Positions 10,832 through 20,629 of a stretch of 64,000 nt of DNA are shown in pieces. The first letter of the stretch is position 1; the number at the start of each line of letters is the position of its first letter. Made by a program: the position numbers and the translations under genes. The DNA lies in contig NZ_JAVLAT010000001.1 of assembly GCF_032190615.1 (NCBI RefSeq), positions 2,178,501 through 2,242,500 of the forward strand. Reading direction: 5' to 3'. The notes under the pieces were generated by a model. That model was given only the letters and a program-made list of their open reading frames with translations, was not told where the DNA came from and searched no databases. Source of the stretch: Brucella pseudogrignonensis (lineage in GTDB: Bacteria; Pseudomonadota; Alphaproteobacteria; Rhizobiales; Rhizobiaceae).

Positions 10832-10860
10832 CAAAAAAAAAGCAAGGCTTTCGCCTTGCT
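10832..10860 (-). terminator. Intrinsic terminator, minus strand
   Basis: On the minus strand AGCAAGGC, a GAAA loop and GCCTTGCT are followed by eight or nine U residues. There is no T-run on the plus side, so this terminates a minus-strand transcript. No listed gene upstream on that strand explains it other than the small frame at 10859-11005. Confidence 0.85.
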
Positions 10861-11005
10861 AGTCGAATACGCGTTCGACCCGTTTCCATTTTACCGGCGG
10901 CAGCGACATATCGCGCCTGGATCCATCCTCCCAAGACTTTGACCGCGTTAAACAACGGTTATTTCCGCTGTCATGCTTATTGATGAAAAAAATAGCGGAC
11001 TGCAC
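10859..11005 (-). CDS. Possible 48-aa protein or small RNA, unrecognised
   Basis: On the minus strand a frame runs from GTG at 11005 to TAG at 10859, whose last bases touch the terminator stem. The product would be 48 aa, with a hydrophobic start (MQSAIFFIN) and a basic, protein-like end (SLPPVKWKRVERVFD). I see no strong ribosome site. The same RNA end holds a perfect hairpin (GTCGAA, CGCGTA, TTCGAC) just before the terminator stem-loop, so a structured small RNA is an equal or better explanation. I do not recognise the sequence. That something is transcribed here is more certain than that it is translated. Confidence 0.3.
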   Translation of the reverse strand: MQSAIFFINKHDSGNNRCLTRSKSWEDGSRRDMSLPPVKWKRVERVFD

Positions 11006-11312
11006 AGCTTTTGTCACCAAAAATCTTTCAGTACGTCATATTTCCTTCGCAATTTTTACTCGAATGATATGCCAACTATATAAAACATTGAAATTTAATA
11101 TGAATCTAAACCCTACTGTTTTGATGTCTATTTCAGGGCTCGATGGATGATTGTTGTGGGCCATAAAAAAACTTGGTTAGCAAACAGTAAAGGGGCGGGT
11201 TTTCAACCGCGGTATAACCCGTTATGAAACCGACAGATTTGCTTAATTTTTGCCTGATTCTCCATGCATTTGGTTGTTGTTCAGGTAATCTCTCTCTTGA
11301 TCGGTGGTCACG

Positions 11313-12635
11313 ATGCGTCTGTCGCAGTATTTTTTGCCCATTCTGAAGGAAAACCCAAAAGAGGCTGAAATTGTCTCTCACAGGTTGATGCTGCGCGCGG
11401 GCATGATCCGTCAGCAGTCGGCAGGCATCTATTCATGGCTTCCGCTTGGTCTGAAAGTGCTCAACAAGGTCTGTGACATCATTCGTGAAGAGCAGAACCG
11501 CGCTGGCGCAAATGAAATCCTTATGCCAACGATCCAGTCCGCCGAACTGTGGCGTGAAAGCGGTCGCTATGATGCATATGGCAAGGAAATGCTACGCATT
11601 CAGGACCGTCAGGAGCGCGAAATGCTCTTCGGACCGACTAATGAGGAAATGGTCACGGATATTTTCCGTTCTTATGTGCGCTCTTACAAAGACCTGCCGC
11701 TCAACCTCTACCATATTCAGTGGAAGTTCCGCGATGAAGTGCGTCCGCGTTTCGGCGTGATGCGCTCGCGTGAATTCTTGATGAAAGATGCCTATTCGTT
11801 CGACCTCGATTACGAGGGCGCGAAGATGGCTTACTACCGCATGTTCGTGTCTTATCTGCGCACCTTCGCCCGCGTTGGTCTGCAGGCGATCCCTATGCGC
11901 GCTGATACTGGCCCAATTGGCGGTGATCTTTCGCACGAATTCATCATTCTCGCTGAAACAGGCGAAAGCCAGGTCTATTGCGATAAGGCTTATCTCAATC
12001 TGGCTGTCCCGGGCGCAGACACCGATTTCCGCAATGATGAGCAGCTTACGGACATCGTCAATCGCTGGACGACGCCTTATGCGGCAACCGACGAAATGCA
12101 CGACGAAGCTGATTGGTCAGCGGTGGAAGCCGATGATCAGGTTTCGGCGCGCGGCATCGAAGTTGGTCATATCTTCCATTTTGGCACCAAATATTCGGAA
12201 GCCATGGGTGCGAAGGTGCAGGGACCGGATGGCAAAGACCATTTTGTTTCGATGGGCTCTTATGGCATTGGGCCTTCGCGTCTGGTCGCAGCTGCGATCG
12301 AAGCTTTCCACGATGAAGCTGGCATCATCTGGCCAAAGTCGATCGCGCCATTCGGTGTGGGCATTATCAATATGAAGGCCGGTGATGAAGCTTGTGATGG
12401 CGTGAGTGAACAGCTTTACACCGCTTTCACCAATGCTGGCCTTGATCCGCTGCTGGACGATACAGACAACCGTGCTGGTTCCAAGTTTGCGACCATGGAT
12501 TTGATTGGTTTGCCTTATCAGGTGATCGTTGGCCCACGTGGCGTTGCTGCTGGCGAAGTTGAAGTTAAAGACCGCAAGACTGGTGAACGTCAGAACCTTA
12601 CCATCGAAGCAGCAATCAACCTATTGACGGCTTAA
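11313..12635 (+). CDS. proS: Prolyl-tRNA synthetase (short alphaproteobacterial form)
   Basis: Class II aminoacyl-tRNA synthetase that charges tRNA-Pro. At 440 aa it is the compact form that lacks the large editing insertion found in the E. coli enzyme (about 570 aa). Class II motifs are visible: [18 protein letters not shown] near the N-terminus (motif 1 region), [21 protein letters not shown] in motif 2 (about residues 138-158), and [14 protein letters not shown] in motif 3 (about residues 313-326). The anticodon-binding domain fills the last 100 residues. I prefer the ATG at 11313 over a GTG at 11304. lolC follows by 2 bases. Confidence 0.95.
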   Translation: MRLSQYFLPILKENPKEAEIVSHRLMLRAGMIRQQSAGIYSWLPLGLKVLNKVCDIIREEQNRAGANEILMPTIQSAELWRESGRYDAYGKEMLRIQDRQEREMLFGPTNEEMVTDIFRSYVRSYKDLPLNLYHIQWKFRDEVRPRFGVMRSREFLMKDAYSFDLDYEGAKMAYYRMFVSYLRTFARVGLQAIPMRADTGPIGGDLSHEFIILAETGESQVYCDKAYLNLAVPGADTDFRNDEQLTDIVNRWTTPYAATDEMHDEADWSAVEADDQVSARGIEVGHIFHFGTKYSEAMGAKVQGPDGKDHFVSMGSYGIGPSRLVAAAIEAFHDEAGIIWPKSIAPFGVGIINMKAGDEACDGVSEQLYTAFTNAGLDPLLDDTDNRAGSKFATMDLIGLPYQVIVGPRGVAAGEVEVKDRKTGERQNLTIEAAINLLTA

Positions 12636-12637
12636 AT

Positions 12638-13953
12638 ATGAGCAGTGCGGCGGCAGTAAAATCTGACGGCAAGCAGAAGGCGCCCAACAAAGTGCCTTCA
12701 TCGGGCCCATTTTCAGCTTATGAGCGGATGATCGCATGGCGCTATCTGCGTGCGCGCCGCCGCGAAACGTTTATTTCGGTTATTGCTGGTTTTTCCTTCA
12801 CTGGGATAATGCTCGCGTGGCTACGCTCATCATCGTTATGGCGGTGATGAACGGTTTTCGCGCTGAGCTTCTGAACAGAATTCTTGGTATTAACGGCCAT
12901 CTCATTATGCAGCCGATTGATCGGCCGCTCGATGATTATGCAAGCCTGATCACGCGCATCGACGGAATTTCGGGCGTGAAATTCGCCATTCCTGTGGTGG
13001 AAGGTCAGGCTCTGGTGCAGGGCAATATCGGTGCTGGAACCGGTGCTCTTGTTCGCGGTCTTCGTGAGGAAGATCTCGCCAAGCTCAAGCTGGTTTCCGA
13101 TAATATCAAACAAGGCACCCTGCAGGGGTTTGATCAGAGCGGTGGCGTGGCCATTGGCACGCGTATGGCTGAAAATCTTGGCCTTTCCATCGGCGATACG
13201 CTGCGCGTTATCTCCCCTGATGGCGATGTGACGCCCTTTGGTGTTAATCCGCGCGTCAAGGCCTATCCGATTGTTGCAATCTTCGAGATCGGCATGTCGG
13301 AATATGACGCATCTATTGTTATGATGCCACTCACCGAAGCGCAGCTTTTCTTCAATCAGGAAGACAAGGTGCAATCGCTAGAAATCTTTGTCGATAATCC
13401 AGACAAGGTTGACGCCATGCGCGCGCCTGTGGAGGAGGTCGCAGCTCGCCAGATTTCTATGGTCGATTGGCGTCAGCGTAATCAAACGTTTTTCTCTGCC
13501 TTGCAAGTCGAGCGCAACGTCATGTTTATGATCCTGACGTTGATTGTGCTTGTGGCAGCGCTCAACATCATATCCGGCCTTATCATGCTGGTGAAGGATA
13601 AAGGGCGTGATATCGCGATCCTGCGAACCATGGGTGCAACGCGTGGTGCCGTCATGCGTATATTCCTGATGACAGGTGCCGCCATTGGTGTGACTGGCAC
13701 ATTGGCTGGTGTCGTTCTCGGTGTTGTCGTTTGCCTCAATGTCGAGCGCATTCGCCAGTTCTTCTCCTGGCTTTCGGGAACAACCCTGTTCAATCCGGAA
13801 CTTTATTTCCTGAGCACGCTGCCTGCGAAAATGGATGTTGGTGAAACATTGTCTGTCATTGCGATGGCATTGGTTCTTTCTTTTATCGCCACCATTTTGC
13901 CAGCATGGCGCGCTGCCAAGCTCGATCCGGTCGAAGCACTGAGGTATGAATAA
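12638..13953 (+). pseudogene. lolC: Lipoprotein-releasing ABC permease LolC/E, interrupted by a one-base frameshift
   Basis: Inner-membrane permease that frees lipoproteins for transfer to the outer membrane. The first frame (12638-12847) gives the N-terminus through SVIAGFSFTGIML, then goes out of frame. The second frame resumes from about 12817 with VATLIIVMAVMNGFRAELL and runs to the stop at 13953. Restoring one G after 12814 (CTC GGC GTG instead of CTCGCGTG) rejoins both parts into about 438 aa, with one N-terminal helix, a periplasmic domain and three C-terminal helices. The rest of the gene is intact and lolD follows with a one-base overlap. A sequencing error is more likely than real loss, since this function is normally essential. 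Confidence 0.9.
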
Positions 13954-14636
13954 TGGCGGCTGAAGTCATTCTGCGTCTGGAAAATGTTAGCCGTGCTTAT
14001 AAAGAAGCTGATCGTGAACTCGTTATTCTGAACGAGGCGAACTTCACGCTGCGTCGCGGCGAAATGGTGGCCCTCGTCGCCCCATCGGGTGCAGGTAAGT
14101 CAACACTGCTTCATACTGCTGGGTTGCTTGAACGCCCGGACAGTGGCGATGTCATTCTTGATGGCCGTTCATGCGGATCCTTGTCGGAGGACGAGCGCAC
14201 GGCAGTTCGTCGCAATGATGTCGGCTTTGTCTATCAGTTCCACCATCTCCTGCCGGAGTTTTCCGCTTTGGAAAACGTGATGATGCCGCAGATGATCCGT
14301 GGCCTGGCACAGAAGGCCGCAACCGTTCGCGCACAGCAGTTGCTTGATTACATGAAGATCGGTAAGCGTGCTTCGCACCGCCCGTCAGAGCTTTCTGGTG
14401 GTGAGCAACAGCGCGTGGCTATTGCGCGCGCCGTTGCAAATGCGCCGCTCGTGTTGTTGGCCGATGAGCCGACAGGCAATCTCGATCCGACAACATCGTC
14501 GTATGTTTTCGGCGCACTTGAAGCACTGGTTCGTCAGTCTGGATTGGCCGCGATGATTGCAACGCATAATCATGAGCTGGCTCGCCGCATGGACCGGCGT
14601 GTAACCTTGAAAGACGGCAAGGTCGTAGACCTCTAA
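13953..14636 (+). CDS. lolD: Lipoprotein-releasing ABC transporter ATP-binding protein
   Basis: ATPase partner of the Lol permease on the cytoplasmic face of the inner membrane, 227 aa. Walker A is APSGAGKST (about residues 46-54), the Q-loop region is [12 protein letters not shown] (about residues 92-103), the ABC signature is [14 protein letters not shown] (about residues 144-157), Walker B is [13 protein letters not shown] (about residues 164-176), and the H-loop is IATHNHELA. In QFHHLLPEF it matches the LolD type of this ABC subfamily. The start codon shares one base with the lolC stop. A terminator follows at 14710. Confidence 0.95.
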   Translation: MAAEVILRLENVSRAYKEADRELVILNEANFTLRRGEMVALVAPSGAGKSTLLHTAGLLERPDSGDVILDGRSCGSLSEDERTAVRRNDVGFVYQFHHLLPEFSALENVMMPQMIRGLAQKAATVRAQQLLDYMKIGKRASHRPSELSGGEQQRVAIARAVANAPLVLLADEPTGNLDPTTSSYVFGALEALVRQSGLAAMIATHNHELARRMDRRVTLKDGKVVDL

Positions 14637-14709
14637 GGGTCGTATCGTTAGGCGCTTATAATCGGCGCTCTGATACAGCCGAAAGCTTTGTCTGCTTGTT
14701 ATCTATACA

Positions 14710-14740
14710 ACGCCGGTGGTCATCCCACCGGCGTTTGCTG
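14710..14740 (+). terminator. Hairpin terminator after lolD
   Basis: A perfect 10-bp stem, ACGCCGGTGG and CCACCGGCGT around TCATC, followed by a short T-rich tail (TTGCTGTTT). It closes the proS-lolCD unit and separates it from the SOS-type element that begins at 14787. Confidence 0.75.
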
Positions 14741-14786
14741 TTTATATTTCATAAACCTTAATTACCAGTTGGCCTTAACAACGGTG

Positions 14787-14810
14787 TTGACTTTAGAACA
14801 AAAATGGAAC
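14787..14810 (+). promoter_or_regulatory. LexA (SOS) box next to a TTGACT promoter element
   Basis: GAACAAAAATGGAAC at 14796-14810 is a perfect GAAC-N7-GAAC direct repeat, the reverse complement of the GTTC-N7-GTTC consensus of alphaproteobacterial LexA. It begins four bases after TTGACT (14787-14792), a good -35 element, so bound LexA would cover the promoter. The first reading frame downstream is the 28-codon membrane microprotein at 14849; dnaE is 360 bases away. The site is seen directly; LexA binding is inferred from the consensus. Confidence 0.75.
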
Positions 14811-14848
14811 AAAAAATAAACATACGTGAACAAAGAAGAGTTATCCAC

Positions 14849-14935
14849 ATGACCGATCTCGTCTACGACGTTTTATCTTTCGTCTCCGTCAGCCTGTTCG
14901 TCGCCACTTTCGCCATTTGGGTGAGTGCAATCTGA
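14849..14935 (+). CDS. 28-aa single-span membrane microprotein, probably SOS-induced
   Basis: ATG at 14849 to TGA at 14935, preceded by GAAGAG eight bases upstream. The peptide opens MTDLVYDVLSF and then is almost wholly hydrophobic to its end (FVATFAIWVSAI), one membrane helix with an acidic N-terminus. A LexA box lies 39 bases upstream of the start. Caulobacter SidA is a 29-aa SOS-induced inner-membrane inhibitor of cell division, so size, topology and control agree, but I cannot show sequence homology. A hairpin (CGGGTTC and GAACCCG, 14946-14965) follows the stop. Function is inference; that it is a gene is likely. Confidence 0.6.
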   Translation: MTDLVYDVLSFVSVSLFVATFAIWVSAI

Positions 14936-15169
14936 AAATGTGAAACGGGTTCTTCTGTGAACCCGATTGATAGTAACGAAGCTAACTCTGGACATCGTTA
15001 CCGTATTCCCCGAAACTACGCTGATGGGCGTTAAGAGTCGCCCGTTACCGTGTGCCAATCTTAAGATATAAAAGTCTTAAAACATGAGCTGCACTTGGAT
15101 GGTGCTAAAAACATGATTTCGCTATGATCGTGTTGTAATAGTATCGGCCTGCAAAGATCGGGGAAAAGT
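14936..15169 (+). other. Region between the microprotein and dnaE
   Basis: 234 bases. A 7-bp stem with loop TTCTGT at 14946-14965 lies just after the microprotein stop but lacks a T-run. The rest is AT-rich and probably carries the dnaE promoter: the sequence before the start has GGGGAAAAG as ribosome site 4 bases from the ATG. With 14637-14848 it makes up a 533-base gap between lolD and dnaE that holds only the small SOS unit. Confidence 0.5.
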
Positions 15170-18100
15170 ATGAGTGATACAGCAAGCATTGGCGCGGGCG
15201 AGGGTAAGTCGTCACCTCGTTTCGTTCATCTGCGGGTGCACTCTGCTTATTCCTTGCTGGAAGGCGCGTTGCCTGTCGGCAAGATCATCAAACAGGCGAT
15301 TGCCGATGAAGCACCGGCCATCGCGATAACGGACAGTAACAATCTCTTTGGCGCTCTGGAATTTGCTCAGAAGGCTTCAAAGGATGGTTTGCAGCCGATC
15401 ATTGGCTGTCAGCTGGACGTCGCTTTTGGTGACCATAATGATAATAGCCGCAGCGTGAATCGCAGGCTTGTTCTTGATTTGGCGCCTTTGGTTTTTCTCG
15501 CTTCGACCGAGGAGGGCTACGCAAATATAGTCAGGCTCGTTAGCCGCGCATTTATGGATACGCCTTCGGGTGATCCCGTCCATGTCGATGCAAGCTGGCT
15601 GTCTGATCTTTCAGAAGATGTGATTGTTCTCTCCGGTGGTCCGCTTGGCCCAATTGGGCGTGCATTTGCTGCTGACCGTGCTGATCGCGCAGAAAGCCGT
15701 CTGGCTTTCCTCAAAAATGCATTTGGTGACCGTCTGTATGTCGAGTTGCAGCGTCAGGCTGGTTACGACCGTGCGCTTGAAATGAAGACCGTTGAACTTG
15801 CCTATGCAATGGAACTACCCTTGGTCGCGACCAATGAAGCGTTTTTCCTTAAGGCCGAGGATTTCGAGGCTCACGATGCGCTTCTTGCGATCGCCGAAGG
15901 CCAAATCCTTTCCAACGATGATCGTCGCCGTTTGACGCCTGATCATTATTTGAGAAGCCGTGCCGAAATGGCCGTGCTTTTTGAGGATTTGCCGGAAGCC
16001 CTCGAAAATACGATTGAAATTGCCGAGCGTTGCAGCTGGTTTACACAAACCCGCAACCCTATTCTGCCGCGCTTTACGGGCGAGTCCGACGATCCCGAAA
16101 AAGGTCTTGAGGCAGAAGCCAATGAGCTTGCGCGTCAGGCGCGTGAAGGCCTGAAGATGCGGTTGGAAACAGCCGGTCTTGCTGAAGGCTATACCGAAGA
16201 ACAATATGCAGAGCGTCTCGACTATGAGATCGGCATTATCACCCGCATGAAGTTCCCGGGTTACTTCCTGATCGTTGCGGACTTTATCAAATGGGCGAAG
16301 CAGCAGGGTATTCCGGTAGGCCCGGGTCGTGGTTCTGGTGCGGGTTCGCTTGTTGCTTATGCATTGACAATCACCGACGTTGATCCGTTGCGCTTTTCGC
16401 TGCTATTCGAACGCTTCCTCAATCCCGACCGCGTATCGATGCCCGACTTCGATATCGATTTTTGTCAGGATCGTCGCGAAGAAGTTATTCGTTATGTGCA
16501 GGGAAAATATGGTCGCGATCAGGTCGCGCAGATTATTACCTTCGGTACATTGCAGGCGCGCGCTGTATTGCGCGATGTGGGCCGCGTTCTCGAAATGCCG
16601 TACGGACAGGTAGATCGGCTGTGTAAGCTGGTGCCGCAAAACCCGGCAAACCCGGTATCGCTGGCACAGGCCATTGAGACCGAGCCAAAAATCAATGAAG
16701 AGCGCGAGAAGGAACCAGTTGTCGATCGTCTGCTCGATATGGCGCTCAAGCTTGAGGGGCTTTACCGTCATGCCTCCACACACGCTGCCGGTATAGTCAT
16801 CGGCGACCGACCGCTCTCAGAACTCGTTCCGATGTATCGTGATCCGCGGTCGGATATGCCGGTCACGCAGTTTAACATGAAATGGGTTGAGCAGGCGGGA
16901 CTGGTCAAGTTCGACTTTCTTGGTCTGAAAACTCTGACAGTTCTCCAAACAGCGGTTAAGCTGGTTGCCCGTAAAGGCATAGACATCGATTTGTCGCGTC
17001 TGCCGCTTGATGATGAACTGACCTATGAGATGCTTTCACGCGGCGAAACTGTTGGCGTGTTTCAGGTGGAAAGTGCTGGCATGCGTAAGGCGCTGCTTGG
17101 CATGCGCCCGGATCGCATCGAGGACATCATCGCGCTCGTCGCGCTTTATCGTCCGGGTCCTATGGAGAACATCCCGACCTACAATGCGCGCAAGAATGGT
17201 GAGGAAGAGATTGCTTCCATTCACCCGAAGATTGATGACCTGATCAAGGAAACGCAGGGCGTTATCGTCTATCAGGAACAGGTGATGCAGATTGCGCAGG
17301 TGCTTTCCGGCTATTCGCTCGGTGAAGCTGATCTTCTGCGCCGCGCAATGGGTAAGAAAATCCGTGAGGAAATGGACAAGCAGCGTGTCCGTTTTGTTGA
17401 TGGTGCAATTAAGGGCGGTGTCGATAAAGCGCAGGCGAATATGATTTTCGACCTGCTGGCAAAGTTCGCCGATTACGGCTTCAACAAGTCGCATGCTGCC
17501 GCCTATGCGATCGTGTCCTATCAGACAGCCTATATGAAGGCGCATTATCCAGTCGAATTCCTTGCCGCGTCTATGACATACGATATGTCGAATGCCGACA
17601 AGCTCAATGATTTCCGGCGTGATGCAAATCGTTTGGCCATTGATGTGGTGACGCCTTCTGTCATGACCTCCTATCGTTCGTTTGAAGTTGGTGAGAAGAA
17701 AATTTTCTATTCACTTGCAGCCATCAAGGGCGTCGGTGAAGCTGCAGTTGATCATATAGTCGATGTGCGGGCAGAAAAGCCGTTTGAAAGCCTGGAAGAT
17801 TTCTGCGAGCGGATTGATCCGAAAATTGTCAACCGTCGCGTATTGGATAGCTTGATTAATGCAGGTGCACTTGATTGTTTTGGTCGTGATCGTGCTGCGA
17901 TGAGCGCTGGCATGGATCGCATCATGGGCTTTGCGCAGCGCACGCAGGAGAATGCAGCAAGCGGCCAGTCCGATATTTTTGGTCTTTCCGGCGCACCGAA
18001 AGAGCAATTGATCCTGCCGCAAGCTGCTCCATGGTTGCCATCGGAAAAACTTCATCGCGAATTTCAGGCGGTCGGTTTCTATCTTTCTGCGCATCCGCTT

Positions 18101-18657
18101 GATGAATACCGTCAGGTGCTTGATCGCATGCGCGTGCAAAGCTGGGCCGATTTCTCCGCAGCCGTGAAGCGCGGCGCGAATGCGGGTCGTCTTGCCGGAA
18201 CGGTAACAACCCGACAGGAACGTAAAACCCGTACCGGCAACAAGATGGGCATTGTCCAATTGTCCGATGCCAGTGGCCAGTTTGAAGCTGTGCTGTTCTC
18301 CGAAGGTCTTGCGCATATCGTGATCTGCTGGAGAGCGGTAAATCTGTTGTGATCACAGTGTCCGCTGAAAACCGTCCAGAAGGAATTGGCCTGCGCATTC
18401 AGACCGTGCAATCGCTGGAAGATCGTGCCTGTGCGATGCAGAAGGCTCTTCGGCTATACCTTCGTTCAGCTCAATCGCTGAAATCGATTATTCCGCATTT
18501 CAATACGCGTGGCGACGGTGAGGTGAGCTTTATCGTGATCAAAGAGGACGGACAGCGTGAGGTCGAGATTGAACTGCCGCACCGCTATCGGGTCAGTCCA
18601 CAAATTGCCAGCGCAATGAAAGCAATTCCCGGCGTCGTAGACGTTGAACTTGTTTAA
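15170..18657 (+). pseudogene. dnaE: DNA polymerase III alpha subunit, interrupted near its 3' end by a one-base frameshift
   Basis: Replicative polymerase subunit. The PHP domain begins at HLRVHSAYSLLEGA (about residues 20-33), the polymerase core holds GPGRGSGAGSLVAYAL (about residue 385) and MPDFDIDFCQDRR (about residue 424, catalytic aspartates), then the tandem HhH and OB-fold region. The frame breaks at about 18315: inserting one A (GCG CAA TAT CGT) restores LAQYRDLLESGKSVV and joins it to the second part (from about 18340 to 18657), giving about 1162 aa, normal for DnaE1. The absence of a nearby imuA/imuB argues that this is the replicative DnaE, not DnaE2. Because the gene is essential, the break is most likely a base-call error. 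Confidence 0.92.
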
Positions 18658-18659
18658 TA

Positions 18660-18695
18660 AAAAAGGCCGGCCAATTTTGATTGGTCGGCCTTTTT
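18660..18695. terminator. Bidirectional terminator between dnaE and the flavin monooxygenase
   Basis: AAGGCCGGCCAA and TTGGTCGGCCTT (one G-T pair) around TTTTGA, with an A-run before and a T-run after. The two flanking genes are convergent, so it can serve both. Confidence 0.85.
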
Positions 18696-18697
18696 AC

Positions 18698-19744
18698 TTA
18701 TGCGGACGCTTTTTGGTTTAGCGATTTGCGAAGCTCTGGCGCAACCTTGGTGCCAAACAGCTCAATCGATTTCATCGTATGTTTATGAGACAGATTGCCC
18801 AAAGCCGTCTGCAACAAAAATCGATCATGTTTAAAATAGCTCTGTTGATCGAGGATCTTGTCGATAACCTGCTGCGGGCTTCCGACGAGCAATGATCCTC
18901 GCGGTTGGCACATAGCGTCAAATTTTTCTCGGGTGGTTGGCGGCCAACCGCGCTCATGTCCGAGTTTGCTCATCACATAAGCATATGACGTGTAGAACTC
19001 ATCACCTGCTTGTTGAGAGTTTTCAGCGATATAGCCGTGGGAGTTGATTCCAACTTTGAGCTGTTCTGGCGCGTGTCCAGCTTTGAGGCCAGCTTCACGA
19101 TAGAAATCTGTCAGTTGTGAAAAGCGCTCCGGATACCCGCCGATGATGGCAATAGCTAATGGCAGACCGAGAAGTGCCGCACGTCCAACCGATGCCGGCG
19201 TTCCACCAACTGCGAGCCATATAGGCAAAGAATCTGGCAAGGCGCGGGGATAGACACCACGCCCGTCAATCGGCGCACGCGTCTTTCCTGTCCAGCTCAC
19301 CTGCTCATGTTGACGAATGTTGAGAAGAAGATCAAGCTTCTCAGCAAAGAGCGTATCGTAATCATCGAGATTATAGCCAAAGAGCGGGAATGACTCGATG
19401 AACGAACCACGTCCTACCATGATTTCTGCACGACCATTGGAGAGAAGATCTAACGTGGAAAATTGCTGATAGACCCGAACAGGATCATCCGAAGACAGAA
19501 CCGTCACAGCACTCGTTAGCTTGATGTTTTTTGTGCGTGTCGCTGCTGCAGCCAGCACAATCGGTGGCGCAGAAACTGCGTAGTCTGGGCGATGATGCTC
19601 ACCGACCCCGAACACATCAAGGCCAACCTGATCAGCAAGTTCAATCTCTTCAATAAGATTTGTTAACCGTTGCTGTGGCGAAAGGGGGCGATTGGTTTCA
19701 GGATCAGGCCCAATATCGCCGAATGTGTAAATACCGAGTTCCAT
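18698..19744 (-). CDS. LLM-class flavin-dependent oxidoreductase (bacterial luciferase-like)
   Basis: A 348-aa TIM-barrel monooxygenase of the luciferase-like family, which uses reduced flavin supplied by a partner reductase. Family marks are [20 protein letters not shown] (about residues 36-55), [20 protein letters not shown] (about residues 83-102), [12 protein letters not shown], and [13 protein letters not shown]. The substrate cannot be told from sequence. It is followed upstream on the same strand by an NAD(P)-binding reductase-like gene, 130 bases apart with a possible hairpin (ATACCGGG and CCCGGTAT, near 19838-19864) between them, so co-transcription is uncertain. Confidence 0.85.
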   Translation of the reverse strand: MELGIYTFGDIGPDPETNRPLSPQQRLTNLIEEIELADQVGLDVFGVGEHHRPDYAVSAPPIVLAAAATRTKNIKLTSAVTVLSSDDPVRVYQQFSTLDLLSNGRAEIMVGRGSFIESFPLFGYNLDDYDTLFAEKLDLLLNIRQHEQVSWTGKTRAPIDGRGVYPRALPDSLPIWLAVGGTPASVGRAALLGLPLAIAIIGGYPERFSQLTDFYREAGLKAGHAPEQLKVGINSHGYIAENSQQAGDEFYTSYAYVMSKLGHERGWPPTTREKFDAMCQPRGSLLVGSPQQVIDKILDQQSYFKHDRFLLQTALGNLSHKHTMKSIELFGTKVAPELRKSLNQKASA

Positions 19745-19874
19745 GGCGTTCCATCAATCTGTTGGCAGTTGAAGCTTAGTTAAGCTGCTTCATGCCTCTT
19801 GTTAAGAACGCACTGAAAGGTGATCGGGTTACCTTGAGGATACCGGGCAGTCGCCCACCCGGTATACAGTGATT

Positions 19875-20516
19875 TTAATAAGCAGCAGTAAAACGCTTAC
19901 CGATATGCTTTCCCTGTTCGGCCTCGTCGATAATTGCAACCGCCAGATCATCGACAGAAATTTTACTTTCGCCTTTTTCGTCAAAGACAGGCTGATCTGC
20001 GCCAAGGCGATACTTGCCAGTTCGTTCACCCGGTTCCAGCATGATAGCTGGCGAAACGAAGGTCCAGTCGAGTTCATTTTCTTCGCGCAGTTCGTTGAGC
20101 GCTTGACGTGCGCCCAAAGCGCCTTCTTTCCAATCTGCCGGAAACTCAGGCGAATCTACAAGCTGTTGGCCATTGATTTCGAGGCTACCAGCACCACCGA
20201 CGGCAATCAGACGCTTTACGCCAGCTTTCTTTGCTGCGGTATTGATAGAACGGCTACCCTTGATGTGGTTTTCGCGAATATTGGCATCTGTCCAACCTGG
20301 ATTATACGCTGAAATGACAATGTTATGACCAGCCAGCTGGCTCGCAAGAGCGTCGGTGTCGAATATATCAGTTTTCACGGCCGTAACATTGTCGAGTTTT
20401 GCAATTTTGTCAGTGTTGCGGACAAGAGCTGTAACAGTGTGGCCGCGTGAAACGGCTTCTTTGAGGACGGCAGCGCCTACAAAACCTGTTGCGCCGATCA
20501 ATGCGATTTTAGACAT
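19875..20516 (-). CDS. NAD(P)-binding atypical SDR / NmrA-like protein
   Basis: A 213-aa Rossmann-fold protein of the NAD(P)H-binding (YwnB/NmrA-like) group. The nucleotide motif IALIGATGFVGAAVLKEA is at about residues 4-21, and no Tyr-x-x-x-Lys catalytic pair of classical SDRs is obvious, so it may be a redox sensor or a reductase of unknown substrate. It is divergent from an HxlR regulator, and the region between them contains two palindromes built on GTAAC half-sites; control by that regulator is the natural inference. Pairs of this kind usually respond to electrophile or quinone stress. Confidence 0.82.
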   Translation of the reverse strand: MSKIALIGATGFVGAAVLKEAVSRGHTVTALVRNTDKIAKLDNVTAVKTDIFDTDALASQLAGHNIVISAYNPGWTDANIRENHIKGSRSINTAAKKAGVKRLIAVGGAGSLEINGQQLVDSPEFPADWKEGALGARQALNELREENELDWTFVSPAIMLEPGERTGKYRLGADQPVFDEKGESKISVDDLAVAIIDEAEQGKHIGKRFTAAY

Positions 20517-20534
20517 GATATGTTCCTTTTAATT

Positions 20535-20578
20535 GTAACCATAAAGTTATATTTCATAATCAGGTTCTTTATGGTAAC
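20535..20578. promoter_or_regulatory. Inverted repeat operator candidate for the HxlR regulator
   Basis: GTAACCATAAAG (20535-20546) and CTTTATGGTAAC (20567-20578) are perfect 12-base inverted arms with a 20-base spacer. The site begins 18 bases upstream of the reductase start codon, where a repressor would block it. No T-run follows, so it is not a terminator. Confidence 0.7.
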
Positions 20579-20629
20579 TGAGTAGCCGAATTGAAAAGTC
20601 TTGTGAAGAACGCACTTATTCATGTTCAA

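Larger units (their letters stand above)
10521..11312. other. Long intergenic region before proS, mostly AT-rich
   Basis: This is the longest gap in the window (792 bases) and is visibly more AT-rich than the surrounding genes. It contains a minus-strand intrinsic terminator at 10832-10860 with a small reading frame or RNA reading into it (10859-11005), described separately. On the plus side I see an inverted pair CGGGTT and AACCCG near 11197-11222, about 90 bases before proS. I see no tRNA and no recognised riboswitch in the rest. Confidence 0.6.

Noticed and set aside
15170..18657. dnaE as an SOS-controlled error-prone polymerase (DnaE2)
   Set aside because: The LexA box lies 360 bases upstream with its own small gene, there is no imuA/imuB, and the PHP domain start and full length match replicative DnaE1.
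12638..18657. Two real pseudogenes (lolC, dnaE)
   Set aside because: Both breaks are single missing bases in otherwise intact genes of expected essential function; decay would show more than one lesion. They are kept as frameshifted entries but read as probable base-call errors.
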